Shown: positions 1 to 9,728 of the stretch, piece by piece
Layout of the letters: the number at the start of each line of letters is the position of its first letter
Position numbering within the stretch: position 1 is the stretch's first letter
Assembly (NCBI GenBank): GCA_026397475.1
Contig: JAPLUT010000002.1
Coordinates: 1 to 64,000, forward strand
Source of the DNA: a candidate division SR1 bacterium
GTDB taxonomy: Bacteria; Patescibacteriota; Gracilibacteria; Absconditabacterales; Absconditicoccaceae
Length of the DNA stretch: 64,000 bases
Direction of reading: 5' to 3'
Made by a program: the position numbers and the translations under genes
The notes under the pieces: model-generated
The model's database searches: none
The model's input: only the letters and a program-made list of their open reading frames with translations
What the model was told of the DNA's origin: nothing

Positions 1-82
1 ACAAATCTTCAAAGTTTATAATCTTAATTTTCTTGCTATCCAATTTGAGGATATCATGCATCATTTCTTTATAATTTTTCAT
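1..82 (-). CDS. N-terminal fragment of an unidentified protein, cut by the window edge
   Basis: An ATG at 82-80 on the minus strand opens a frame that stays open for 27 codons to the window edge and begins MKNYKEMMHDILKLDSKK. A purine-rich stretch (gaagaaaaaaa) lies just upstream as a possible ribosome binding site. The visible part is lysine-rich and probably helical. It is divergent from the MORN-repeat gene, with about 110 AT-rich bases between. Too little is visible to assign a family. Confidence 0.5.
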   Translation of the reverse strand, partial: MKNYKEMMHDILKLDSKKIKIINFEDL

Positions 83-191
83 TTTTTTTCTTCTATAACC
101 AGATAAAATTATCTAATTATAGTTGTAAACCTCAAAAAAAGAAAATTTTCAACTACTTTTTTACAGAAGTTGGAAATAGACCCCCGAATAT

Positions 192-219
192 TTGACAGAT
201 AAAAAAAATCGGGTACAAT
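192..219 (+). promoter_or_regulatory. Sigma-70-type promoter of the MORN gene
   Basis: TTGACA at 192-197 and TACAAT at 214-219 with a 16-base spacer. Transcription would begin near 226. A TTG-initiated frame starting at 192 would begin inside this promoter, so the coding start must be further on. The element closely resembles the promoter at 12616-12643, including the flanking aatat and ggg. Confidence 0.7.
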
Positions 220-257
220 TAAGCTATATGTTTTTTTATGTGGTAAAAACAAATACA

Positions 258-2213
258 ATGGTAGAATTTAAACTTGATAAAGTCTATAGTAAAGAAGAAC
301 AAAAGAATTTTGATGAGATGATGCTTGATAAAACGACAAAGAAAGAGATTTTTAATCAAAAAAATTGGATCAAAGATGTCTGGAGAGATCACTTATCTAA
401 GGAACTTGAAGAATCATCACTTAAGCCAAACATGATCGACTTAGGAAAGGCAATTTTCGAAAAACCAGATTCAGAAGCGTATAAGCTTTTGGAGGCTTAC
501 TGTATAAGAGCATGAAGAGATATCAATGCAACTAAAAAATCTCTCGATAGGGGAAATCCTGATACTTTTCTATTGAATGCTCTCCTTCAAGCAGGCGCAG
601 TACAATGTTGTGGTAAGGCAGAAGTATTAAGAAACTTAGAGAAATACGTAGAATGAGGAAAGGCAATGTTGAGCAAAGCAGTTGATGCCGATCTCAGAGG
701 AAATACTATGGCCGCTTTGATGGCAATTTATGATGACAAAAAGGCGAGTGGAAAGTTAACGGTGGAAGATTTTGCATGAGGAATTCCTAGCGCAAATTAT
801 ATTTGTTCAATGATAGAAGATATTAGAACATCTGGAACAACATTACCACTTACAGATATTGATAAAAAAGAAATAGAGCTTAGTAAAAAACAAGTCGAAC
901 AAGATAAGACGTGAGCAAAAGAAGTTAAAAGTATAACAAAAACTCCTGAAATCATAAAATGAATGACAAAAGAAGCCTTAGCAAAAATGACGCCTGAAGA
1001 ATTAGAAAAAGTTGGTTTGATTGATGATGGTAAAAACTATTTTCCTATCAAATGATATCGATGGATAGATAGCAAAGATGATAGCTATGATGTAAAAAGG
1101 GTAGATATGAAAAGCGTTAAAAAAGAACGGTTGGATACTTTTGAAGAAGATAAATTAACTGAAGTTCATCTCAAGAGAGATTCCAAAGACTGAGAATATT
1201 CTGCATTGAATGGATATATTCGAGTTAATGATAAGGAAGGAAACTATGAAGTAAAAGAAGATAAGGATAAAAAACTTAGTTGATCAGACCTAGATGCATG
1301 ATACTCAGGCTATGGTAAATATGAATATACGGATACCAGCACAGTGAATGATGTAAGTAAGAGCTGGAATTACGAAGGAACACGAGTTAATGGTCACATG
1401 GCTTGAACAGGAAAGTGGAGTAATGCTAATGGTACATATATTTGAAATTTTGAATATAGTGCTTTTGATGGCAATAGTGCTTTTGATGGCAAATGAGAAA
1501 TGCTATATACAGATTGATCAAAAGTTGATTGAGAATTTAAAGAAGGAAAGATATTTAATGCTAAAAAGGTCGATAAAAATGGAAGATTCCTCCTTGAATA
1601 TATTGATGGAGTAGAAATCGATAAAAATAAAATCATTGATCAGAAAGAATACATGAATCGTTCAGAATTTAAGTTTACAGGATATGGTAAATTAGTTTTT
1701 ATTAACGATAAATATCCAAGTGCAAACTGGACCTACGAAGGAATGTGGAAAGAGGGAAAAATAACATGAGAATGAAAATGGACAAGCCCTGAAGGACGAA
1801 CATATACAGGAAGTTTTGTAGATAAAAAATTTGAAGGTAAGGGAAAAGAAATATATAAAGATGGCACAAAACTTGAATGAGAGTGGAAAGATGATGAGCT
1901 CTACAACGGTAAAGAAACTGATAAAAACGGAAAGATCGTTGGAGAATATATCGATGGAGTGGAAATCGATAGAAAAAAGATTCTTACGGAATATACTGAT
2001 TTCACAGGCTATGGTAAATATATAGATCCAGACTGAACGTTTTCATATGAAGGAATGTGGAGAAAATGAAAACTTGAGGGTCAAGGGACATATATTGATA
2101 AGGATAAAACAAAAAGCATCGGTGAATGGAAGGACGACTCTTTTATAAGCGGTAAGGAATTTGATAAAAATGGAAAGTTATTGGCGGAATATGAAAATGG
2201 AGTAAAGAAATAG
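258..2213 (+). CDS. MORN-repeat protein
   Basis: This 651-aa protein is read through about 20 TGA codons as Gly. The N-terminal half (to about residue 300) is charged, helical and unrecognised. The C-terminal half carries repeated MORN units such as YEGMWKEGKITGEGKW, YEGMWRKGKLEGQGTY and GEWKDDELYNG. MORN units usually bind membranes or act as rigid beta-hairpin scaffolds. No signal peptide is evident, so a cytoplasmic or membrane-associated role is inferred. One unit reads YEG-T-(CGA)-VNG with CGA exactly where the other units have Trp (codon 1383-1385). The start at 258 leaves a roughly 30-base leader. The in-frame ATG at 228 is an alternative that would give a nearly leaderless mRNA. A terminator follows at 2272. 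The exact function is unknown. Confidence 0.85.
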
Positions 2214-2271
2214 TTTCGCTAATCCACGGGACCGGCTTCGCTTGTATTTTCCAATAAAATCTATACATTAG

Positions 2272-2299
2272 CCACTATCACGCATGATAGTGGTTTTTT
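2272..2299 (+). terminator. Intrinsic terminator after the MORN gene
   Basis: Perfect 9-bp stem CCACTATCA / TGATAGTGG with a CGCA tetraloop, followed by TTTTTT. Confidence 0.9.
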
Positions 2300-2399
2300 G
2301 TTTGAAAATTTAAGCTTGATGTAACAAAATAACAATAGTCCATTCGCCTAGGCGGGCAAATCGAACATTATTCATTTTTCATTATTAATTTATTGTTCT

Positions 2400-2939
2400 A
2401 TGAATCTAGAAAAACTCTTCGGCAGCAAGACAAAAGTAGATATTCTCAAGTATCTTTTATTTAAGAGACAAGGAATATCTATGAGAGCACTCGAAAGTGA
2501 AATCGAACGAACTTTCCCTGCAATCAAAAAACAAGTAGACTCGCTCAATGAGTCAAACGTTATCAACGTAAATAAAGACTGACAATGACGATCTATCTCA
2601 ATCAAACCAGAATTTCATGACACCCTCAAAAATGTATTTTATTTCTGACTTCAGAACGACATCATCAATCTTTTCACGACTTACGAGGTGATGATCGACC
2701 AATATTATTTCGGGAAAAAATTCAACATAGATTTAGAAATGGATCTCGTCGTTATCTATAAAAATTGTGAGAAACCCCAGATAGATATGATCAAAGAAAA
2801 CATCAATGAAATATTCAGAAAGTATTTTATAGAAGTGGTTTCTGTAGTATTTATGAATATTGAAGAACGACAGAAGCGTGATAGATTGGCAGATAGATTT
2901 GTTATTCAGATTAAAAAAAGTTTACTTAAAAAAGCATAA
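2400..2939 (+). CDS. Winged-helix protein with nucleotidyltransferase-like C-terminus
   Basis: The 179-aa protein starts MNLEKLFGSKTKVDILKYLL, and residues 1-60 look like a winged helix of the kind found in ArsR/MarR-type DNA-binding proteins (recognition region near FPAIKKQVDSL). The C-terminal part (about 85-179) has alternating hydrophobic strands that could be a minimal nucleotidyltransferase-like fold, but no catalytic GS...DxD motif is seen. Two or three CGA codons occur, one before TFPAIKK, and would read Trp here. It ends 2 bases before the MEMO-like gene, so the two are probably cotranscribed. It is likely a DNA-binding regulator; the target is unknown. Confidence 0.75.
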
Positions 2940-2941
2940 AT

Positions 2942-3682
2942 ATGACAGTAAGTCCAGAAGTTATGGCAGAGCAGGTAATGGGATATGTGGTTTGAGCTTC
3001 AGAACTTATTCCAACCCTTCAACCTCCTCCAAATAAGTCCTATTCAATAGCGATCCTTCCTCAAGGACCGCATTTTTATACGTGATTATTGCAGGCCGCT
3101 GGGTATCTTTTGCTTGATGCTTCAAAAAAAAATTTAATGATAATATCTCAACAATCTGATGATCCCAAAACTATACTCGTTGATAGCACTAGTTATGGAC
3201 CAATATTTTGACAAAGCTGGGAAAATTCAATCGCTAAGACAAATGCACTTGCGAAGAGTATTGGAGGTAAAATAACTGCCCCAGAACAAAAAAATTTATT
3301 TGAACAAATGTTGTTTCAACTTCCGTTTCTTAGGGTCGTAACAAATACAGAGAGTATACATCATGTGAGCATAGGTAACAATACGCCTGTTGTATCAATA
3401 AAAAAATTGATGCTTTGGATCAAGAAGAATATGAGTAAATACAATATTGTGCTGCTTACGAATATCGATATTATAGGGTCAGTAAGATCAAAAAAAAATG
3501 ATGAAGAAAAACAAATAGCGAAGTTAATTCAAGATCCTCTTTCAAATATCACTATTCTTACTTTATTCCAAAATATACTCAAGTTAGATAAAAAGAAACC
3601 AGAAGTAATTGCCTATGTCAATCCTGGAGATTTCGGGAAAACATGATCATTGACGACAAGATATGTCTGTGCAGTAGCATAG
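2942..3682 (+). CDS. Degenerate MEMO-like protein
   Basis: This 246-aa protein retains the general outline of the MEMO1/AmmeMemoRadiSam-B family: an N-terminal strand ILPQGPHFYTG in place of the usual PHAGYxYSG, then FEQMLFQLPFLRVV, which matches the family's EHSLEVQLPFLQ, then a strand leading to the ISSD-like position (LLTNIDIIGS). The histidines and cysteine of the family's metal or redox-like site are mostly replaced, so an enzymatic role is doubtful. The gene lies directly behind the winged-helix gene. The family call rests on motif order only, and a different alpha/beta protein remains possible. Confidence 0.6.
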
Positions 3683-3776
3683 CCCTCTATTAATAATGAT
3701 TGTTTTTTTAAAAAAAGGAACAAATATTGTTCATTATTCATTATTCACTATTCATCAATTTTGTTGTCATTTTCCC

Positions 3777-3804
3777 TTGAAAAAGCCCTAGAATTTAGTA
3801 TTGT
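3777..3804 (+). promoter_or_regulatory. Candidate promoter of the secE operon
   Basis: TTGAAA (3777-3782), a 16-base spacer and TATTGT (3799-3804), about 40 bases ahead of secE. The -10 match is moderate. Confidence 0.35.
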
Positions 3805-3848
3805 ATTGGCACCAAACTTTTTTTTTATTGTTGAAAAAAAGGCACATG

Positions 3849-4034
3849 ATGAAATTTATATATGATAGTCTAGAAACTGTCAAAAAATTAAAGCATCCTA
3901 CCAAAAAAGATTTTATCAATCTAACGATTGCAATTTTTGTTGCTATTGTGGTTGCGGGAACTTATTTTATCGCTGCAGATACTGTATTTTCTGGTCTCTA
4001 TAAACGATTTTATGGTATTATGACGATAAAATAA
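3849..4034 (+). CDS. secE: Preprotein translocase subunit SecE
   Basis: A 61-aa single-span protein of the size typical for minimal bacterial SecE. Residues 1-25 form the cytoplasmic amphipathic part ending KKLKHPTKKDFINLT, followed by one membrane segment (about 24-45) and a short tail. SecE clamps SecY in the SecYEG channel. The position directly before nusG, rplK and rplA is the classic bacterial order and supports the call more strongly than the sequence. ATG at 3846 or 3849 could start translation. One CGA codon in the tail (LYK-CGA-FYG) would read Trp under the recoding inferred here. Confidence 0.85.
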   Translation: MKFIYDSLETVKKLKHPTKKDFINLTIAIFVAIVVAGTYFIAADTVFSGLYKRFYGIMTIK

Positions 4035-4060
4035 CAAACAGCTTTTATCTTTAAGCTAAA

Positions 4061-4651
4061 ATGAGTATGCAAAAATCAGAAGTAAATACCTGAGAGATTA
4101 AGAGACAGATTGAAGACAATACCTTCAAGTGGTATGTATTAAGCGTAGTCTCTGGACAAGAAGATATAGTGGTAGAGAATCTCAGAGAAAGAATAAAAAA
4201 ACAAGAACTTATGGAAACAGTAGAGGATTATATGTCTCCTATGGTTAATGAGTCTTCACTTAAAAAGTGAGAAAAAATCATTAAGCAAAGAAAACTTTAT
4301 CCTGGATATGTATTCATCAAATCCAAGATGAATGATAAAATCTGGTATGTAATTAGAAATACTCCAGGAGTAAGATTGATTGTGGGAGCAGAAACGCGCC
4401 CTATTCCGCTAACAGAAGATGAATATCTAAAAATTATAGAGCAGATTCAAAAATCTCAAGAAAGATCAGAGCTTAAGATTCCTTTTAAAGAAGGTGATGT
4501 TGTCTTGCTCAAAACAGGAGACTTTAAATGAATGAAGGGTAGTGTAAGAAATATAGATGCGAACAAGGGAACAGCAATCGTAAATATCGAAATGTTAGGA
4601 AGACTTACTCCAGTAGTTATTGATTTGGACAAAGTCGAACTTATGAGTTAA
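4061..4651 (+). CDS. nusG: Transcription termination/antitermination protein NusG
   Basis: This 196-aa protein has an N-terminal NGN domain (about 25-130) with KWYVLSVVSGQE and the family hallmark KLYPGYVFIK, followed by a KOW domain (about 145-190) with FKEGDVVLLKTGDFKGMKG. NusG binds RNA polymerase and couples it to Rho or to the leading ribosome. The glycine in GDFKGMKG is a TGA codon. It lies 26 bases after secE. An alternative start ATG is at 4067. Confidence 0.95.
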
Positions 4652-4682
4652 TCTCAATATATGCATGGAGAAACTAAAAAAA

Positions 4683-4775
4683 TAAATTTACAATTTAGAA
4701 TTTAGAATTTGAAATTCAAGAACATACCTTGTTTAAAAATTATAAATTTCAAATTTCAAATTTAAAATTATTTTG
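4683..4775. repeat. AT-rich inverted repeat between nusG and the next gene
   Basis: The left arm around 4686-4713 (tttagaatttagaatttgaa) is mirrored by the right arm around 4740-4770 (ttcaaatttcaaatttaaa). It is built from the AATTTAGAATT-type words that recur in many gaps of this window. Confidence 0.6.
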
Positions 4776-4819
4776 TCTGGTTTGCTTCTCTCCATAGCTT
4801 TTATTCGCTGATTATAAAA

Positions 4820-5497
4820 ATGCATACCAAAGAGCAGAAAATCCTCAAATTCTCGATGATGTTACTCTTTTTGGCGCTGATGATTGTTTATGTCGTTTGG
4901 TATCAAGTAAAAGGAAATGCATTTAAAAACATGAATCAATCAGAAAATTCGTGATCAGATATCCAAATTATTAGTAAGAGTTGAAGTCTTATGCCTACAA
5001 TAAGTTCAGTAGAGACTACAAATGAAAATGAAGTTGCTATAACAACCTGAACAAAAAATAAAACATGAAATATCGTTCCCGTCACAATAAGCAAATTGAC
5101 AACGGGGACTATGAATAAAAACACAAGTATAAAATTACTTTCGGGAACAAGTGTTTATTACGGACCCATAGAAGTTATAGAAAAATTATGAATTAAATAT
5201 CAATATGCCTTGGCTGACGAAAAAGGCATACGGTATGTGTATTTAGGGACGCCAAGCTACGATTTTGCAAGTATAGCAAGGGCACTCAAAGGAAGCTTAT
5301 ACACTTTGGCTACAGAGCAAGATATTATTCAGAATAAATTATTTGGAAATAAAGTGGTGTTCATAAATCTCCCAGAATATAAAGACAAACAGGTCATTAT
5401 GTTCATATATCTAAATGATGGTATATGGATGGTACAGATGGAATATTCACTCTATCATAAATCTAAAGCATATTTAAAATCTTTATTTATTGATTAA
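4820..5497 (+). CDS. Membrane-anchored extracytoplasmic protein of unknown function
   Basis: A 225-aa protein with one N-terminal membrane segment (about 11-30, KFSMMLLFLALMIVYVVWY), then a Ser/Thr-rich linker (about 40-105), then a small alpha/beta domain (about 110-225). That topology predicts an anchored domain outside the membrane. Five TGA glycines are present. It sits within the nusG-rplK operon and ends 5 bases before rplK, so it is probably cotranscribed with ribosomal genes although its role is unrelated in any obvious way. I do not recognise the family. Confidence 0.8.
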
Positions 5498-5502
5498 AAA
5501 AA

Positions 5503-5946
5503 ATGGCAGGAAAAATTACGAATATCCTTAATCTCGAAATACCAGCGGGAAAAGCACAACCATCTCCACCTTTAGGGCCTATGCTCGGAGCAAATGGAGT
5601 TAATATCGGACAATTCATCAAAGAATTTAACGAAAAAACTATGGATCTTATGAAACAATTTGGTGGAGCAGACGTAAAAGTAAAATGTCAGCTTACTATC
5701 TATGCAGATAGATCATTTGATCTCAAAATCTGAAGTCCTGTAACCTCAAATTTAATTCTTTGGAAACTTGGATTGAAAGCATGATCAGGAGAACCTAATA
5801 AGAATAAAATCTGAAAACTTACAAGAGCACAACTCGAAGAGATCGCTAACCTCAAAAAATGAGATATGAACTCTGAAAATATGGAATCTATGATCAAGTC
5901 TATTGCGGGAACAGCAAAAAATATGGGTGTAGAAATTGAGGGGTAA
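5503..5946 (+). CDS. rplK: 50S ribosomal protein L11
   Basis: A 147-aa protein of normal L11 length. The N-terminal domain starts MAGKITNILNLEIPAGKAQP and contains PPLGPMLGANGVNIGQF. The C-terminal rRNA-binding domain includes SGEPNKNKIG and ends with the family pattern of small residues (IAGTAKNMG). L11 forms the GTPase-associated stalk base. Several family glycines are TGA (KIGSPVTS, KAGSGEP). It is followed by rplA after a 68-base gap holding a candidate L1-type hairpin. Confidence 0.97.
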
Positions 5947-5969
5947 TCTATTCTTCAATTAACATAGCT

Positions 5970-5996
5970 GTGGGAGTCGAAAGACGCTAGAACCAC
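5970..5996 (+). promoter_or_regulatory. Candidate L1-binding leader hairpin ahead of rplA
   Basis: An outer helix GTGG (5970-5973) / CCAC (5993-5996) and an inner helix GTC-GAAA-GAC (5976-5985) with a GNRA loop are separated by an asymmetric internal loop of GA opposite GCTAGAA. Two short helices around an asymmetric loop is the general shape of L1 binding sites on rRNA and mRNA. The assignment is inference from shape and position; I could not align it to a known L1 leader. Confidence 0.35.
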
Positions 5997-6014
5997 TTTT
6001 AATTTATTATTATT

Positions 6015-6695
6015 ATGCCAATGGCAAAACATGGAAAAAAGTATCGTGAATCTGCAAAATTAGTAGATTCTACTAAAGTGTATCCTTTACACGACGCAAT
6101 AGCTTTACTCAAAAAATCCGGATATACAAAATTTGATGGATCAGTAGAGATTGCAGTCAAAACTTTCGCAGATGCGAAGTACAATGATCAAATGATGAGA
6201 GGAACAACAATTCTTCCTCATGGTACAGGTAAAAGCAAGAGAATCGCTGTATTCACTGCTGATGAGGCTGAAGCAAAAAAAGCTTGAGCAGATATAGCAG
6301 GAACAGAGGAATTGCTTAAAGATATCAAAGCATGAAAATTTGATTTTGATGTGTTGCTTACTACTCCAGAACATATTAGAGATTTAGCTCCTGTTGCAAA
6401 ACAACTTGGACCTAAAGGGCTTATGCCATCTCCAAAAGCAGGAACAGTTGCGATGAACATCGTACAAGCAATCCAGGAATTTAAGAAAGGAAAAATGGAA
6501 TTCAAACTTGATAAATCAGGAAATATAAATGCAGCAGTAGGAAGATTATCATTTACTGAAGCACAAATTGAGGAAAACATTAAAGCATTTATCAAAGCTT
6601 TGGAAGAGAATAAACCTACAGGAGTAAAAGGTAAATTGATTAAAAAAATATTCATAGCTCCTACTATGGGACCTGGGATTCAGATAGAATGTTAA
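6015..6695 (+). CDS. rplA: 50S ribosomal protein L1
   Basis: A 226-aa protein with the L1 layout: domain I is split around domain II, with VKTFADAKYNDQMMRGTTILPHGTGK and the diagnostic LGPKGLMPSPKAGTV (about residues 135-150), followed by EFKLDKSGNINAAVG. L1 forms the mobile stalk at the ribosomal E site and, in many bacteria, represses its own operon. Family glycines in AEAKKAG and KAGKFDF are TGA. A second ATG (6021) is a possible start. An intrinsic terminator follows. Confidence 0.97.
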
Positions 6696-6721
6696 TTCAT
6701 AAATACTGCAATTTTATAAAA

Positions 6722-6757
6722 AAACAGACTTGCATAATCGCTCGTCTGTTTTTTATT
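6722..6757 (+). terminator. Intrinsic terminator after rplA
   Basis: An 8-bp stem AAACAGAC (6722-6729) / GTCTGTTT (6744-6751) with a 14-base loop, followed by a T-rich run. It closes the secE-rplA operon. Confidence 0.85.
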
Positions 6758-6790
6758 TTATTTAAAACTTGCTCCCTGTAACTTTCTTTT

Positions 6791-7732
6791 TTATAATTTC
6801 TTGTTAAGTGCACGTGCAAAGAAGTAAGAAAAGCCGAATCCCACTCATGCTACAACAATAATTTCTGCTATGAAAATACCTAGAACTAAAGCGATATTGC
6901 TAAATACGCTCCAAAGCGTAACATTGAATAGGTTGTATACATAATAATTGATAGTGATTCCACTGATTAAGAGCAAAGCTAAACATATGATAAATGAGAA
7001 TCCAAGTACATTTACCGTAAGAGCGACAAATCATTGAATGATTTGATTGTACGTAGCTCATAAGATTTTTTTGACCTCAAGTTCCCTATGAAAAGTATGG
7101 AAAATATTTTTGAGTAAAAATCCTAAAAACGAAACAATAATAAGTAAGAGAATCGCAATAATAAGATAGGATAATCAGATAACGAAATTGCATAGGTTAA
7201 TGATGGTGAGAACTCTATTTTCTTGCTGTTTGAGTGTTGATCAGGTGTCGATATCTTTGGTATTTAAGATGATGTCTTTGTTCTTAATAATAATAGTTTT
7301 TAGTGTCTCATATTTGCTATCGCTATCAAACATCACATAAAGGGTAGCTGGCAAGGGGTTTTCTATACCAAATTTCTGAAAATTTCCAACAACATCAGGA
7401 ATTTTCTTTTGTAAAAATGCTAATGCGTCATCCTTTGAAGAAAACATAACTTTAAGTCAGTTTGATTCTAATTCATCTTTGAGCGAAATAACTCTTTTAT
7501 ATATCTCTGCAGTTTGAGTAGTATCTTCTTTAATATAAAAATACATCCCTAGTCTATCTTTGAGCTGACCTGTAAATTGATGAGCATAAAGAGAAACTCA
7601 TAAAAATATATTTAAAAGGAAAAGTAAGAATCCAATGAATATACTCACTCAAAGAATATTCGTCCAAGAAGTCTTAAGAAGGGAAGAAAGGTCCTGTTTA
7701 AAAATTTTTGAGAGTGAACTTTTTAGCATCAT
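6791..7732 (-). CDS. ftsX: Cell division protein FtsX-like permease
   Basis: A 313-aa protein with the FtsX layout: a short cytoplasmic N-terminus, TM1 (about 25-48), an extracytoplasmic domain (about 55-160) with the FtsX-type YFYIKED strand, then three more membrane segments (about 175-200, 225-255, 275-300). The region before TM3 (FHTFHRELEVKKILGAT) matches the FtsX/MacB pattern EIxxxKxxGA. FtsX normally works with the ATPase FtsE to activate peptidoglycan hydrolases; ftsE is not adjacent here. The start is one of two consecutive ATGs (7732 or 7729). Confidence 0.85.
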
Positions 7733-7798
7733 ACTATATAAGATAATAAATAACTTAATTAAAATTTAAATGAATATTCGATAAGTAGGCGTTGTTAG

Positions 7799-8419
7799 CT
7801 ATTTTTTAAACATATACTGAGTGGTAATAAACTTTTCAAATAAAGAGATTTTTTTATCATAGAAATCGAGTGCTTTATCTATAGTTTGTAATTTCTCGCG
7901 ATGTTTATAAAAATACTTAATCATATCCTTTGCTTGTTTATATTTGTGTTCGAGGATATAAAGTTCTATAAGGTTATAAATAACTTCCGCATCAGTGTTA
8001 TTAATATGAAAAGCATCTTTGATGAAATTAAGTCATTTTTCTCTGTTTCCATATCGATATTCACAGAGGCCATAACATCTAAGTATTTCATGATTTTCTG
8101 CTTTTGTAAGTTCTAATGCTTGTTGAAGATATTTTTTAGCTTCCATTCGATGGTTCTTTTCCATTTCAAGAACTCATTTAATATAGAGTCCCAATGGATC
8201 AGTATTATTTTTTCTTGCATTCAAAAAGTCTATGGCTTTAGTGGCCTTTCCTATTTCACCTTTTCTATATTGAATATCTGTTACCTGTAAAAGAGCATCC
8301 TCATTATTGGGATCTCTAAAGAGAATCGTATTTACTTTTTTGATGGCTTCATCAAATTTTCACAGCTCTTTAAGCTCTTCAATCTCATTGATAAGGGAAT
8401 CGGGTATATAAGTAGGCAT
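7799..8419 (-). CDS. TPR-repeat protein
   Basis: A 206-aa, all-helical, soluble protein with about four degenerate tetratricopeptide repeats. Examples are GKFDEAIKKVNTILFRDPNN, MEAKKYLQQALELTKAEN and EVIYNLIELYILEHKYKQA. TPR arrays bind protein partners. No signal peptide or enzymatic domain is seen. It lies between ftsX and the HtrA-type protease on the same strand, with gaps of 66 and 150 bases. The partner is unknown. Confidence 0.75.
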
Positions 8420-8569
8420 ATTATGAATTCATAAAATAAATGTCCTCATATATAAGTGTACCCTAGAAAGCAGCTATTTTCAAGTTTTATCCATTTATCA
8501 ATGGCATTGAGATTTACATTTATAGAAATAATGACATAGCTAGATGCTTTTAGAAAAAAATAGGGAATT

Positions 8570-9703
8570 TTATTGGGTGTTTCATCACAAAAGCACAGGA
8601 AGCGTCAGCTGTTTGCCATCTCTAAGAATATTTAGTGAAATAGTCTCTCCAGGAATATAGGTATAGAGTTGGTAAAGAAATGGCAATTGATCAGTGATAG
8701 CATTCCCATTGATACTAACAATGTTGTCTCATATTTTAATCCCTGCTAGTGATGCTGGTAAGTCAGCAATAACATCATTTATATAGATACCATTATGTAT
8801 AGCAGGAGAGGTATCTGTATATTGGATGCCTATAATCGGTCTTACTAGTTTTCAAAAGTTTTCTACAGATTTTATAGTAGCTTCTATAAATTCTTTACTT
8901 ATTGGTAATGCAAAAGCTATTCATTCTCATTCATCAATAGCAGTAGTAATACCTAGAATATCTCCATTGATATCAACAAGAGGACCGCCACTGTTTCAAG
9001 GACTCACTTTGGCATCAGTTTGATATAGTCCTATATAAATATTATTTTTATTGATAGTAAGTTGTTTATTTTTTCCTCAGATAATGCCCATAGTAACGTT
9101 ATTAGGGTATTTAGATAAGGAATTTCCTATAGCTAAAGCAAATTGCCCAACATCTATATTGGTATCAAAAGGAAGAAAACTAGCAGGATAAAAATCAGAA
9201 ACGTCCTTTCATTCATCTACAATTTTCAAGACTGCTAAGTCCAAAACACTATCAAACCAGATCTTATCTACATTATATGCTTTACCATCAGACAATAGTA
9301 CAGAATATTTCGCTGTGATATCTTGTACGACATGTTTATTAGTAAGAATATATCATTTTTTAGAAATAATAATACCACTTCATCATCAAACTTTAGCTAT
9401 TTGCTGCTGTATAGTTCCTGGTCCATTAAGTTGAGAAGGGTCTTCTACGTAAAATTTCACATCCTTGCTTATCGTAATAGTAACTACGGATTTTTTTACT
9501 TGAGTAATAGTTTCTATGAGAGAGGATTGTAGTGCGGAGAAATTAGATTTTTGTATCTCATTTACTTTATTCCCCATACGAGATTCTATAGAAATGCCTA
9601 GATATTTGAGTCTATTTTGAGTCACTTTCCATACTATACCACTTCCCAAAGATACAAGAAAAATATTGAAAACAACAAAGAATATAAGATGTCTTTTTTG
9701 CAT
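8570..9703 (-). CDS. HtrA/DegP-type serine protease
   Basis: A 377-aa protein with an N-terminal membrane anchor (about 6-27), a trypsin-like domain with the triad His124 (TNKHVV), Asp155 (SVLDLAVLK) and Ser238 (GNSGGPLVD), and one C-terminal PDZ domain (about 285-370). It is expected to degrade or refold misfolded proteins outside the membrane. The motif GGGSGIII is encoded by three consecutive TGA codons, and the first glycine of GNSGG is also TGA. Both are strong evidence that UGA is glycine. The protein ends at TAA after two further TGA codons. Confidence 0.95.
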
Positions 9704-9728
9704 ATTATAAGAGAAAAAAAATAATAAA

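Noticed and set aside
192-257. TTG-initiated extension of the MORN gene from 192
   Set aside because: The TTG is the -35 hexamer of the promoter, so translation cannot begin there on the transcript from it.
6218-6655. 145-codon open frame on the minus strand
   Set aside because: It is antisense to rplA, whose family motifs cover the same bases.
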